Shown here in pieces: positions 17,278-25,894 of a stretch of 64,000 nucleotides of DNA. How positions within the stretch are numbered: the first letter of the stretch is position 1; each line of letters starts with the position of its first letter. The notes below the pieces were generated by a model. That model was not told the origin of the DNA. It saw only the letters and a list, made by a program, of their open reading frames with translations, and made no database searches. A program made the position numbers and the translations under genes. This DNA comes from Microbaculum marinum (lineage in GTDB: Bacteria; Pseudomonadota; Alphaproteobacteria; Rhizobiales; Tepidamorphaceae): assembly GCF_042646165.1 (NCBI RefSeq), contig NZ_JBHRTC010000022.1; one strand, given 5' to 3'.

Positions 17278-17982
17278 ATGACGGACGAACGTGTGGCAAT
17301 CGTGGTTGGAGGCGGCAGCGGCATGGGCGCTGCCGCCGCCCGCAGGCTGGCGGCGGACGGCTTCAGGGTGGCGATCCTGTCCTCCTCCGGCAAGGGCCTC
17401 GAGGTTGCCGCGGAACTCGGCGGCTTCGCCGTCACCGGATCGAATCAGTCGAACGAGGACCTGGCCGCGATCGTCGAGCAGACGGTCGCCAGATGGGGGC
17501 GCCTCGACGCCGTCGTGTCCAGCGCCGGGCACGGTCCGAAGGGCGCCGTTCTCGAGATCTCCGACGAGGACTGGCACAGGGGCATGGACTTCTACCTGAT
17601 GAACGTCGTCCGGATCGCCCGCATCGCCACCCCAGTCATGCAGGAGCGGGGCGGCGGCGCCTTCGTCAACATCTCCACCTACGCGACCTTCGAGCCGGAG
17701 GCGACGTTCCCGACCTCGGGCGTCTTCCGCGCCGGCCTGGCCGCCTTCACCAAGCTGTTCGCCGACCGGTACGCCCCCGACAACATCCGCATGAACAACG
17801 TCCTGCCCGGCTTCATCGACAGCCTGCCGGAATCCGAGGATCGCCGCGCCCGCATCCCCATGGGCCGCTACGGCCACGCCGACGAGGTCGCCGACCTGAT
17901 CGCCTTCCTCGCCTCCGAGCGCGCCAGCTACATCACCGGCCAGAACATCCGCATCGACGGCGGGATCACTCGATCGGTGTGA
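17278..17982 (+). CDS. SDR-fold protein lacking the catalytic Tyr and Lys
   Basis: A 234-residue classical short-chain dehydrogenase fold. The nucleotide-binding Gly motif is GGGSGMG (about 8-14), the NNAG-equivalent is SSAGHG, and the C-terminal NVLPGFIDS and NIRIDGG are typical. The active-site YxxxK is however SGVFR (Tyr to Ser, Lys to Arg), inside PTSGVFRAGLAAFTK. Oxidoreductase activity by the standard mechanism is therefore unlikely; it may bind NAD(P) and act as a sensor or partner. AGGAG precedes two adjacent ATGs (17275, 17278). Divergent from the Crp-family gene, possibly its target. Confidence 0.85.
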   Translation: MTDERVAIVVGGGSGMGAAAARRLAADGFRVAILSSSGKGLEVAAELGGFAVTGSNQSNEDLAAIVEQTVARWGRLDAVVSSAGHGPKGAVLEISDEDWHRGMDFYLMNVVRIARIATPVMQERGGGAFVNISTYATFEPEATFPTSGVFRAGLAAFTKLFADRYAPDNIRMNNVLPGFIDSLPESEDRRARIPMGRYGHADEVADLIAFLASERASYITGQNIRIDGGITRSV

Positions 17983-18038
17983 GGAATGGGGGTCTCGGGG
18001 GGACTCGCAACTCTTCTGTCGCGCGCCGCCGCGCGCGA

Positions 18039-18206
18039 CCCCCCTCTCCAACTCTCCCCCACAAGGGGGGAGAGAGGCGCAAGGCGGACCTCCCGCGAAA
18101 TTGGATCCGCTCCGGTCGTGCGGCTGCCTTGGACCTGGCGATTTACGACGGGCGGCGGCCACAATGAGCTCTCTCCCCCCTTGTGGGGGAGAGTTGGAGA
18201 GGGGGG
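18039..18206. repeat. Inverted repeat with 38-base perfect arms (element E5)
   Basis: Left arm 18039-18076 and right arm 18169-18206 are exact inverted copies, 92 bases apart; each arm is itself built of CT-rich and GA-rich halves around ACAAG. It dominates the 490-base gap 17983-18472 between the SDR and iorAB, where I see no gene; apparent reading frames here are translated repeat. Confidence 0.9.
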
Positions 18207-18472
18207 TGAGCCCCGGTGCCGCGCAGCGGCAGCGAAAGCAACGCTTTCGCAGGGGCGAACGCCCGAGGCGCGAAGCCGAGGGCCGGGGCGGGCGGTCCGC
18301 CCCGGCGGACGAAGCGCATCTCCTCTCAAGCGACGAACGCAAAAGTTGGAGCCCCGTGCCGACTACGCCGGCAGTCAAGGCAGACCGTTCACAGGGCGGA
18401 GAAGCCGGGGTCCGGGCGGCGCCGCCAAACCGCCTGATGCCGCCCGATATTCCTGTCCCGAACTCGCGCCCC

Positions 18473-21400
18473 CTACTCCGCCGCCTGCTGCGCCGGCGCG
18501 CCGCCCGACCGGAACGCCTCGATCAGCGCCGCCTCCTCGGCCTTGGCGACTGCGATGTTGCGCTCCTTGACCGGGCCGTAGCCGCGGATCTTCTCCGGGA
18601 TCGACGCCAGCGCCACCGCCGTCGCATGCGTCTCCGCGCTCAGCCCGGCCAGGATCTCGTCGAGCCGCGCCTCGTACTCGGCAATCAGCCTGCGCTCGGT
18701 GCGGCGCTCCGAGGAATAGCCGAACACGTCGAGCGCCGTGCCGCGCAGGCCCTTGAGGCACGCCAGCAGCGGGAACAGCTTCATCATCCACGGCCCGTAG
18801 GTCGACTTGGCTGGCCGGCCCGTGGCCGGATCCGGCTTGTTGAGGATCGGCGGGGCGAGGTGGAACTTCAGCTTGTAGTCGCCCTCGAAGGTCTGCGCGA
18901 CCGCCTTGGCGAAGGTCCCGTCCGTGTAGAGCCGCGCCACCTCGTACTCGTCCTTGTAGGCCATCAGCTTGAACAGGTAGCGGGCGACCGCCTCCGACAG
19001 CGCCGTGGTGCCCGGCACGGCCGCCTCCTCGGCGGCGATGACCGCGGCCACCCGGTCGCGGTAGCGTCCGGCGTAGGCCGCATTCTGGTAGGCGGTGAGG
19101 AACGTCACCCGCCGCTCGATCATCTCGTCCAGGCTGGTGGCGATGTGGTGCACCGAGTCGGTGTCGCGGCCCGGCTCGGCGATGTTCTCGACCGCCTGCG
19201 GATCGACAGCGGCGCGACGGCCCCAGTTGAATGCCGCCAGGTTTTCGCGCACCGCGACGCCGTTCAGCTCGATCGCCTTTTCCAGCGCCTCGCCCGACAG
19301 CGGCAGCCGGCCGAGCTGGTAGGCGTAGCCGAGCATGAAGATGTTGCCGAGGATCGCGTCGCCGACCAGCGAGGTGGCAAGCCCGGTGGCGTCCACCGTG
19401 TGCACGTGGCCCTGCCCCGCCTGCCCGCGGATCGCCCGCTTCAGGCGCTCGATCGGCAGGGTGAAGTCGGCGTTCTTGGTCAGGTCGCCCGGATAGGCCG
19501 CATGCGTGTTGACGACCACCTCCGTCACCCCCGGCTTGACCGAGGCGAGCACCTTCTTGGTGCCGGCGACGACGATGTCGCATCCCAGCACCAGTTCGGC
19601 GGCGCCCGCCGAGACGCGGATCGCGGAGATGTCCTCGGGCTTCTCGGCGAGCTTCAGGTGGGTCAGCACCGAGCCGCCCTTCTGGGCGAGGCCGGCCATG
19701 TCGATGATGCCGCAGGCCTTGCCTTCCAGGTGCGCGGCCATGCCGATCAGCGCGCCGATGGTGACGACGCCGGTGCCGCCGACGCCGGTGACGACGACGT
19801 CGTAGGTCCCGTCGATCGCCGGCAGCTGCGGGTCCTGAAGCGGCGGCAGGCCCTTGTCGTCGACGCTCTCGCGCTGGCCGCGCCGAAGCTGCCCGCCTTC
19901 CACCGTGACGAAGCTCGGGCAGAAGCCCTTCAGGCAGGAATAGTCCTTGTTGCAGCTCGACTGGTCGATCTGCCGCTTGCGTCCGAACTCGGTTTCCACC
20001 GGCTGGATCGCCACGCAGTTCGACTGCACGCCGCAGTCGCCGCAGCCCTCGCAGACCAGTTCGTTGATGAAGATCCTCTTGGCCGGATCGGGGAACTGGC
20101 CGCGCTTGCGGCGCCGCCGCTTCTCCGCCGCGCAGGTCTGGTCGTAGATCAGCACGGTCAGGCCGGGGATCTCGCGCAGGGTCTTCTGGACCGCGTCCAG
20201 TTCCGAGCGATCATGGATCGTCGTGCCCGCCGGGAACACCGTGCCGCTTGGATACTTGTAGGGCTCGTCGGTGACGATGACGACCTTCCTGGCGCCTTCC
20301 GCCGCGACCTGGGCGGCGATCTGCGGCACCGTCAGCCCGCCTTCGTGGCGCTGCCCGCCGGTCATTGCGACCGCGTCGTTGAACAGGATCTTGTAGGTCA
20401 TGTTGACGCCGGAGGCCGCCGCCGCCCGGATCGCCAGATAGCCGGAATGGTTGTAGGTGCCGTCGCCGAGGTTCTGGAACACGTGCTTGCGCCTGGAGAA
20501 CGGCGCCTCGCCCATCCAGTTGGCACCCTCGCCGCCCATCTGGGTGTAGCCTTCGGTCTGGCGGTCCATCCACTGCGACATGAAATGGCAGCCGATGCCG
20601 GCATAGGCGTGGCTGCCCTCCGGCACCACCGTGGACGTATTGTGCGGACAGCCGGCGCAGAAATACGGCGTGCGGATGCCTACGTCCTGCGTGTCGGCCA
20701 GCACCTGCTGGAACTTGCGCACCTCGGCGAGCCGCGCCGCCACGCCCTCGTCCGGCGTCGTCCGCAGCACCCGCTCGCCGATGGCGATCGCGATGTCGTT
20801 GGAATCGAGCGCCGCCTTCGACTGCATCAGCACGTTGCCGGCCTCGTCCTTCTTGCCGACGATGACCGGCGCGTTCGCCATGCCGTAGAGCTGCTCCTTG
20901 AGCTGGGTCTCGATCAGCGAGCGCTTCTCCTCGACCACGATGATCATGTCGAGGCCCTCGGCGAACTGCCTGGCGCCCTCGGGCTCCAGCGGCCACGGGC
21001 AGGCGATCTTGTAGAGCCGGATCCCGAGATCGGCCGCCTTCACTTCGTCGATGCCGAGCACCTCCAGCGCCTGACGCACGTCGAGATAGCTCTTGCCGAC
21101 GGTGGCGATGCCGATCTTCGGCGCCCTGCCGCCCTGCAGGACGGTCTGGTCGAGCCTGTTGGCGCGCAGGTAGGCGAGGATCGCGCCGCGCTTGAAATCG
21201 TGCAGGCGCGCCTCCTGCATCAGCGGATGGTCGCCGACGCGGATGTTGAGGCCGCCCGGCGGCATCGCGAAGTCGGTCGGCGTGACGATCTGCACCCGGT
21301 CGACCCGGCCGTCGACGATCGCCGTCGATTCGATCGTGTCCTTGACGCACTTGATGCCGCACCAGGTGCCGGCATAGCGCGACAGCGCCCAGCCGTGGAT

Positions 21401-21949
21401 GCCGTAGTCGAGGATCTCCTGGACGCCGGCCGGGCTCAGGATCGGGATCATCGCGTCGACGAAGGCGAATTCCGACTGGTGCGCCGTGGTCGAGGATTCG
21501 CAGGTATGGTCGTCCCCCATCAGCGCGATGACGCCGCCGCGCGGCGAGGAGCCGGCAAAATTGGCGTGCCGGAACACGTCGCCCGACCGGTCGACGCCGG
21601 GTCCCTTGCCGTACCAGATGCCGAACACCCCGTCATAGGCGCCCTGCCCGCGCAGCTCGGCCTGCTGCGCGCCCCACAGCGCGGTTGCGGCAAGGTCCTC
21701 GTTGAGCCCGGGCTGGAAGACGATGTCGTACTTGTCCAGAAGCTTCTTCGACCGGCCGAACGTCTGGTCCAGCCCGCCGAGCGGCGAGCCGCGGTAGCCG
21801 GTCACATAGCCCGCCGTGTCGAACCCCTCGCGCCGGTCGCGCTCCTTCTGCATCAGGCAGACCCGCAGCACGGCCTGGGTGCCGGAGACGAACACCTGCT
21901 CCTTGGTGAGATCGTACTTGTCGTCGAGGGTGACGGATTTCAGCGCCAT
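18473..21949 (-). CDS. Indolepyruvate ferredoxin oxidoreductase, fused alpha/beta/gamma form
   Basis: A 1158-residue one-chain enzyme that oxidatively decarboxylates aryl-pyruvates (indolepyruvate, phenylpyruvate) to aryl-acetyl-CoA, with thiamine diphosphate and ferredoxin. The N-terminal part carries the pyrimidine-binding region (GYRGSPLGGLDQ near 50), the TPP-binding region follows with GDGTYNHSG, a Cys-rich Fe-S segment is CEGCGDCGVQSNC, and the C-terminal gamma-like domain starts with VVVTGVGGTGVVT. The fused form is common in proteobacteria. ATG 21949 is preceded by AAGGGGAAA. It sits alone between two repeat-rich gaps. A branched-chain 2-oxoacid substrate is an alternative. Confidence 0.93.
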   Translation of the reverse strand: MALKSVTLDDKYDLTKEQVFVSGTQAVLRVCLMQKERDRREGFDTAGYVTGYRGSPLGGLDQTFGRSKKLLDKYDIVFQPGLNEDLAATALWGAQQAELRGQGAYDGVFGIWYGKGPGVDRSGDVFRHANFAGSSPRGGVIALMGDDHTCESSTTAHQSEFAFVDAMIPILSPAGVQEILDYGIHGWALSRYAGTWCGIKCVKDTIESTAIVDGRVDRVQIVTPTDFAMPPGGLNIRVGDHPLMQEARLHDFKRGAILAYLRANRLDQTVLQGGRAPKIGIATVGKSYLDVRQALEVLGIDEVKAADLGIRLYKIACPWPLEPEGARQFAEGLDMIIVVEEKRSLIETQLKEQLYGMANAPVIVGKKDEAGNVLMQSKAALDSNDIAIAIGERVLRTTPDEGVAARLAEVRKFQQVLADTQDVGIRTPYFCAGCPHNTSTVVPEGSHAYAGIGCHFMSQWMDRQTEGYTQMGGEGANWMGEAPFSRRKHVFQNLGDGTYNHSGYLAIRAAAASGVNMTYKILFNDAVAMTGGQRHEGGLTVPQIAAQVAAEGARKVVIVTDEPYKYPSGTVFPAGTTIHDRSELDAVQKTLREIPGLTVLIYDQTCAAEKRRRRKRGQFPDPAKRIFINELVCEGCGDCGVQSNCVAIQPVETEFGRKRQIDQSSCNKDYSCLKGFCPSFVTVEGGQLRRGQRESVDDKGLPPLQDPQLPAIDGTYDVVVTGVGGTGVVTIGALIGMAAHLEGKACGIIDMAGLAQKGGSVLTHLKLAEKPEDISAIRVSAGAAELVLGCDIVVAGTKKVLASVKPGVTEVVVNTHAAYPGDLTKNADFTLPIERLKRAIRGQAGQGHVHTVDATGLATSLVGDAILGNIFMLGYAYQLGRLPLSGEALEKAIELNGVAVRENLAAFNWGRRAAVDPQAVENIAEPGRDTDSVHHIATSLDEMIERRVTFLTAYQNAAYAGRYRDRVAAVIAAEEAAVPGTTALSEAVARYLFKLMAYKDEYEVARLYTDGTFAKAVAQTFEGDYKLKFHLAPPILNKPDPATGRPAKSTYGPWMMKLFPLLACLKGLRGTALDVFGYSSERRTERRLIAEYEARLDEILAGLSAETHATAVALASIPEKIRGYGPVKERNIAVAKAEEAALIEAFRSGGAPAQQAAE

Positions 21950-22122
21950 CTGGCATTTCCCCTTGCCGGCCGGAACCCGGCCCCGCGGGCCCGACTTGGG
22001 CGGGCCGTCATTGGTATCGTATACGCAGAATAATAGGTCAGCACTATTGTCTTACAAGCTGTTCGGTGCGTGAACGTCCCCGGACCATAGCACGCGAGAG
22101 GCACGCCCATAAGCGGTGGCCT

Positions 22123-22155
22123 GTAGCCTGGATGGAGCAAAGCGCAATCCGGGGA
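22123..22155. repeat. Repeat family C, copy 1
   Basis: Begins GTAGCCTGGATGGAGC and ends CAATCCGGGGA. This interspersed palindrome type recurs at 22422-22454 and, inverted, at 22480-22510. Confidence 0.8.
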
Positions 22156-22219
22156 AGCCTCCTCACGCACACCAGCAAGTAGCCCGAGGCCTGCAGCGGC
22201 GGCATACGGAAGGTCCAAT

Positions 22220-22376
22220 CCCCTCACCCGGGCCTTCGGCCCGACCTCTCCCCATGGGAGAGGTAGGAGCTCGCCGCAAATCCATGAGCTTCCGATCTTC
22301 CCAATCCCCCGCGGCAGTCACCCACCTCTCCCCGGCGGGGAGAGGTCGGATCGCACCGGCGATCCGGGTGAGGGGG
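22220..22376. repeat. Composite inverted-repeat element E2
   Basis: 157 bases bounded by CCCCTCACCC and GGGTGAGGGG, with internal CCTCTCCCCATGGGAGAGG and CCTCTCCCCGGCGGGGAGAGG palindromes around a spacer containing TCGCCGCAAA. Together with family C it fills the 782-base gap 21950-22731, where I see no gene. Confidence 0.88.
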
Positions 22377-22421
22377 TGCCAACGCAGGAGCCGCTACGGC
22401 TCCGTTGCGTGCTGCCGGCCC

Positions 22422-22510
22422 GTAGCCTGGATGGAGCGAAGCGTAATCCGGGGAATCCTCCCCGCGCGCATCCGCCGTTCCCGGATTGCGCTTCGCTGCA
22501 TCCGGGCTAC
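22422..22510. repeat. Repeat family C, inverted pair (copies 2 and 3)
   Basis: Copy 2 (22422-22454) reads GTAGCCTGGATGGAGCGAAG onward; copy 3 (22480-22510) is its inverse, ending GCATCCGGGCTAC. Transcribed, the pair would fold into one long stem. Confidence 0.8.
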
Positions 22511-22560
22511 CTCCTTGTGCGCCCGGGGTTTCCAGCGGTGGCAAACGGTTGGCCCCATCT

Positions 22561-22714
22561 CCTCACCCGAGCCTGCGGCCCGTCCTCTCCCCACGGGAGA
22601 AGTTGGATCTCGCCGCAAACATATGCTTTTCCGATTCCCCCACCGTCGCAGCCCGCGCCCACCTCTCCCCGGCGGGGAGAGGTCGGATCGCCCTGGCGAT
22701 GCGGGTGAGGGGGG
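22561..22714. repeat. Composite inverted-repeat element E3
   Basis: 154 bases, same order and spacer as E2 (TCTCGCCGCAAA then a pyrimidine-rich run), diverged in sequence. With the preceding family C repeat it forms the second half of a tandem duplication; its right end lies 17 bases from the aguB stop. Confidence 0.88.
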
Positions 22715-22731
22715 CGGCGGCGCAGCCGCCG

Positions 22732-23604
22732 CTACCGTTGCCCGTCGAGCGTCATCAGCGTCCCGTACATCTCCGGGCGCCGGTCGCGGAACACGCCCCA
22801 GCCCGCCCGGTAGCCCCTGATCTCGTCGAGATCGAAGGTCGCCGTCAGGACGGTCTCGGTTTCGCGGTCGGCCTCGGCAACCTTCTGGCCCATCCAGTCG
22901 GCAATGAAGGAGGAGCCGTAGAACGTCATCGAGGTGCCGCGCTTGCCGGCCTCCGCGCCGATCCGGTTGGAGGCGACGAGCGGCATCAGGTTGGCGCCGG
23001 CGTGGCCGCACATCACCGTCTGCCAGTGGCGCATCGAATCCCAGTCCGGGTCGGCCGGCTCCGACCCGATCGCGGTCGGATAGAGCAGGATCTCCGCGCC
23101 CATCAGCGCCATCGACCGGGCGCATTCGGGAAACCACTGGTCCCAGCAGATGCCCGCGCCGACCTTGCCGTATTTCGTGTCCCAGACCCGGAACCCGGTG
23201 TCGCCGGGGTTGAAGTAGAACTTCTCCTCGTAGCCCGGCCCCTGGGGAATGTGGGTCTTGCGGTAGAGCCCCAGGACGCTGCCGTCCGCGTCGACCATGG
23301 CCAGCGAATTGTAGTGGGCGGTGTTGGCCTGCTCAAAGAAGGAGACCGGCAGCACGACGCCGAGCTCCCGCGCCAGCTCCTGGAAGCGCCGGATCGTCGG
23401 ATGGCCGTCGGCCGGCCGGGCGCGCGAGAAGTGCTCGGGCAGTTCGTCCTGGCAGAAGTACAGGCCCTCGAACAGCTCCTGGATCAGGATGATGTTGGCG
23501 CCGAGCGCCGCCGCCTCGCGGATCAGGGCCTCGGCCCGCGCGACGTTCCGGTCGACGTCGTCGCTGCAGGCCATCTGGGTGGCGGCGACGGTGACTTCTC
23601 TCAT
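22732..23604 (-). CDS. aguB: N-carbamoylputrescine amidase
   Basis: Nitrilase-superfamily enzyme that hydrolyses N-carbamoylputrescine to putrescine, CO2 and ammonia. The catalytic Glu-Lys-Cys triad is visible in IQELFEG (Glu43), YRKTHIP (Lys116) and GICWDQWFPE (Cys153); the last motif is the AguB/CPA signature. 290 residues from ATG 23604, normal length; the open frame upstream to 23670 is not conserved-looking. It is the last gene of a set with aguA and an MFS transporter. Cytosolic. A related carbamoyl-amide substrate is possible, but the aguA neighbour makes this call strong. Confidence 0.93.
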   Translation of the reverse strand: MREVTVAATQMACSDDVDRNVARAEALIREAAALGANIILIQELFEGLYFCQDELPEHFSRARPADGHPTIRRFQELARELGVVLPVSFFEQANTAHYNSLAMVDADGSVLGLYRKTHIPQGPGYEEKFYFNPGDTGFRVWDTKYGKVGAGICWDQWFPECARSMALMGAEILLYPTAIGSEPADPDWDSMRHWQTVMCGHAGANLMPLVASNRIGAEAGKRGTSMTFYGSSFIADWMGQKVAEADRETETVLTATFDLDEIRGYRAGWGVFRDRRPEMYGTLMTLDGQR

Positions 23605-23638
23605 CTGGCGACCTTTCCGTTCTCGGCTCTGCACCGTT

Positions 23639-24814
23639 TCATGCTGCGGATCTCCCGTCCGATGCGACACCCGGCCCGCGGAACGCCATCGCCGCCAGCA
23701 GCACGACGAGGCCGAAGCCCAGCACCGCGGCCGAGGCGACCAGTGCCATATGGTAGTCGTATCCCGCCGTGACCATGTAGCCCGTGACCAGCGGCCCGAT
23801 CATCTGCCCGGCGCCCCAGCCGGCCGTCAGGATGGCGAAGCCGCGGCCGCCGGCGCCGTGCCGGCCGAGCGGCAGGGTCAGCATGGTGATCGACATGAAG
23901 GTGGCGCCGAACAGGGCGGCCGCGAGCAGCGCCACGCCGCCGGAATCGCTGAAGGCCGGCAGCAGCACGCCGACGATCTGCACCGCGAACGCGACCGCCA
24001 GCGCGACGGCATAGCCGATCCGCTCCGCCGCCGCCGCCCACAGCAGCATGCTGGGCACCCCCGTCAGCCCGACGATCACCCACGACCAGTCGCCGATATG
24101 GGCCAGTTCGGGCCGCGACTTGATGATCGCGACGATGAAGGTGGCGAAGACCGAATAGCCGAGCCCCTCGCAGGTGTAGTTGATGAGCAGCGGCACCAGC
24201 GGCAGCGGCCGCGGCTCGCGGCGTCGGCGGTGCGGCCGCTTCGGCGAGGCCTGCAGCGTCCTGTCGCCCATTTCGGCGAGCACGAATGGCAATGCAAGCA
24301 CGCACAGACCGCCGGCGATGTACCACATCGTCGAGGAACTAACCTGCGACCCGAAGAACTCCGTAAGCAGCCCCGACAGGGCGATGCCGAAGCCGACGCC
24401 GGAGAACATCCAGGCGATGCGGCCGGTCTCACTCACCGGCGCCAGCGCCTCGGCGACGAAGGCGGCGACCGCGATCATCACGAAGGCGCTGGCGATGCCG
24501 CCGATCGCCCGCAGCACCAGCCACGCCGTCACGTCGTCGGTCATCCCCATGGCCAGCGTCGACAGCGCGCTGATCACCAGTCCGATCCGGAACGCCTGCA
24601 GCCGCACCGGCCCCGGTCGCAGCAGCGAGCCCGCCAGCGAGCCGGCCAGGTATCCGGCGAAGTTCGCCGACGCGATCAGCCCGGCGACCGCCGGATCGAA
24701 GCCGTATTCCTGCTGCATCAGCGGCAGCATCGGCGTGTAGAAGAACCGCCCGATGCCGAGCCCGATGCCCAGCGCCAGCGCGCCGGCGACGACGAGGCGC
24801 CAGGCGGGGGTCAT
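23639..24814 (-). CDS. MFS transporter, YbfB/YjiJ-type
   Basis: Twelve-helix major facilitator of 391 residues. The opening LGIGLGIGRFFYTPMLPLMQ with its GRF(F/A)YTP motif is diagnostic of the YbfB/YjiJ (MFS_1_like) group. A basic cytoplasmic loop (KRPHRRRREPRP, around 195) splits the two six-helix halves. ATG 24814 overlaps the aguA stop as ATGA, and the aguB start lies 34 bases past its stop, so it is embedded in the agmatine operon and may move agmatine, putrescine or a precursor. That substrate is inferred from position only. The open frame upstream to 25810 lies within aguA and is not a fusion. Confidence 0.88.
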   Translation of the reverse strand: MTPAWRLVVAGALALGIGLGIGRFFYTPMLPLMQQEYGFDPAVAGLIASANFAGYLAGSLAGSLLRPGPVRLQAFRIGLVISALSTLAMGMTDDVTAWLVLRAIGGIASAFVMIAVAAFVAEALAPVSETGRIAWMFSGVGFGIALSGLLTEFFGSQVSSSTMWYIAGGLCVLALPFVLAEMGDRTLQASPKRPHRRRREPRPLPLVPLLINYTCEGLGYSVFATFIVAIIKSRPELAHIGDWSWVIVGLTGVPSMLLWAAAAERIGYAVALAVAFAVQIVGVLLPAFSDSGGVALLAAALFGATFMSITMLTLPLGRHGAGGRGFAILTAGWGAGQMIGPLVTGYMVTAGYDYHMALVASAAVLGFGLVVLLAAMAFRGPGVASDGRSAA

Positions 24815-25854
24815 GGCGCCTCGACCGCCGGCTCCTGCTGGGTGATGCAGTGGATGCCGCCGCCGCCCTCGAAGATCGGCGTCGCCGGCACCTGGACGAT
24901 GCGCCGGTCGGGGAACAGCCGCTCGAAGATCGCCACCGTCTCCGCGTCCTTCGGGTCGTCGAAGCCGCACAGCACGACACCGCCGTTGACGAACGAGAAG
25001 TTGACGTAGGAGCACGACAGCGGCTCGCCGTCGAGATAGCGCTCGGCCGGCGCGTCGAGGACGATGACCTCGAGCCGCCGACCTTTCGCGTCGGTCGAGC
25101 CTTTCAGGATCTCGATGTTCTCGCGCGACGTCTCGTGGTCGGGATGCCCCGGGTCGGGCTGGCCGTGGGCGACCACCACGCCCGGCCGGACGAAGCAGGC
25201 CAGCGTGTCGATGTGACCGTCGGTGCCGAACGCGGAGGTGTCTGCGACCAGTCCGCGCGGCAGCCAGATCGCCGTCTCGGTGCCGAGCCGGCGATGCAGC
25301 TCCGCCTCGATCTCCTCGCGCGTCCAGCTCGGATTGCGGTTGCGGTTGAGCTGCACGCTCTCGGTCAGCAGCAGCGTCCCCTCGCCGTCGACGTGGATGC
25401 CGCCGCCCTCGTTGACGAGCTTCGAGGGTAGCCGCTCTGCCCCGGCCTGCCGGCAGACGAATGCCGCCACCTCGGCATCGGCGGAGGCCTCCGGGAAGGT
25501 GCGCCCGCCCCAGCCGTTGAACGTCCAGTCGACGCCCGCCAGGGTGCCGTCGTCGGCGATGACGAAGGTCGGCCCGAAGTCGCGCATCCAGGAATCGCCG
25601 AGCGGCTGCTCGACGGTCTCCACCGCCGCCGACAGGTATCGACGCGCCTCTTCGGTCCGGCCCGGCGGCACCACCATGACCACCGGCTCGAAATCGGCGA
25701 TCGCGTTGGCGACGGACGCCCAGGCGGCAAAGGCCTTCTGCGGCCCGATCCCCTCGAGCAGGGTGGGATTGCACGGCCAGGCCATCCAGGTGCGGCGATG
25801 CCGGGTCCACTCCGCGGGCATGCGGTAGGCCTGGCCGGAAGGCGTGTCGCTCAT
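24811..25854 (-). CDS. aguA: Agmatine deiminase
   Basis: Converts agmatine to N-carbamoylputrescine and ammonia; cytosolic, guanidino-group-modifying fold. 347 residues, normal. Conserved landmarks are RHRRTWMAWP near the N-terminus, GDSWMRDFGPTF, NEGGGIHVDGEG and the nucleophile Cys336 in GGGGIHC. ATG 25854 is the start that gives the family's N-terminus; 40 bases separate it from the acyl-CoA dehydrogenase upstream. Overlaps the MFS gene as ATGA. With aguB it forms the arginine-decarboxylase-route pathway to putrescine; the decarboxylase itself is not in the window, so agmatine may be imported. Confidence 0.95.
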   Translation of the reverse strand: MSDTPSGQAYRMPAEWTRHRRTWMAWPCNPTLLEGIGPQKAFAAWASVANAIADFEPVVMVVPPGRTEEARRYLSAAVETVEQPLGDSWMRDFGPTFVIADDGTLAGVDWTFNGWGGRTFPEASADAEVAAFVCRQAGAERLPSKLVNEGGGIHVDGEGTLLLTESVQLNRNRNPSWTREEIEAELHRRLGTETAIWLPRGLVADTSAFGTDGHIDTLACFVRPGVVVAHGQPDPGHPDHETSRENIEILKGSTDAKGRRLEVIVLDAPAERYLDGEPLSCSYVNFSFVNGGVVLCGFDDPKDAETVAIFERLFPDRRIVQVPATPIFEGGGGIHCITQQEPAVEAP

Positions 25855-25894
25855 CTGGGCTCCTTCAACTCGCAGCCGGTGTCGCGGCGGGATG

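Noticed and set aside
18101..22033. 1310-codon plus-strand open frame opposite iorAB
   Set aside because: It is the antisense shadow of a high-GC gene with conserved protein motifs on the minus strand.
22116..22820. Several open frames in the gap before aguB
   Set aside because: They are translated interspersed repeats, with no start context and no protein-like composition.
23639..25810. Apparent 723-residue protein in frame with the MFS gene
   Set aside because: The upstream part lies within aguA in another frame. The start at 24814 gives a normal MFS protein, so there is no fusion. The same holds for frames running into livG (to 13834) and the Dpp ATPase (to 59410).
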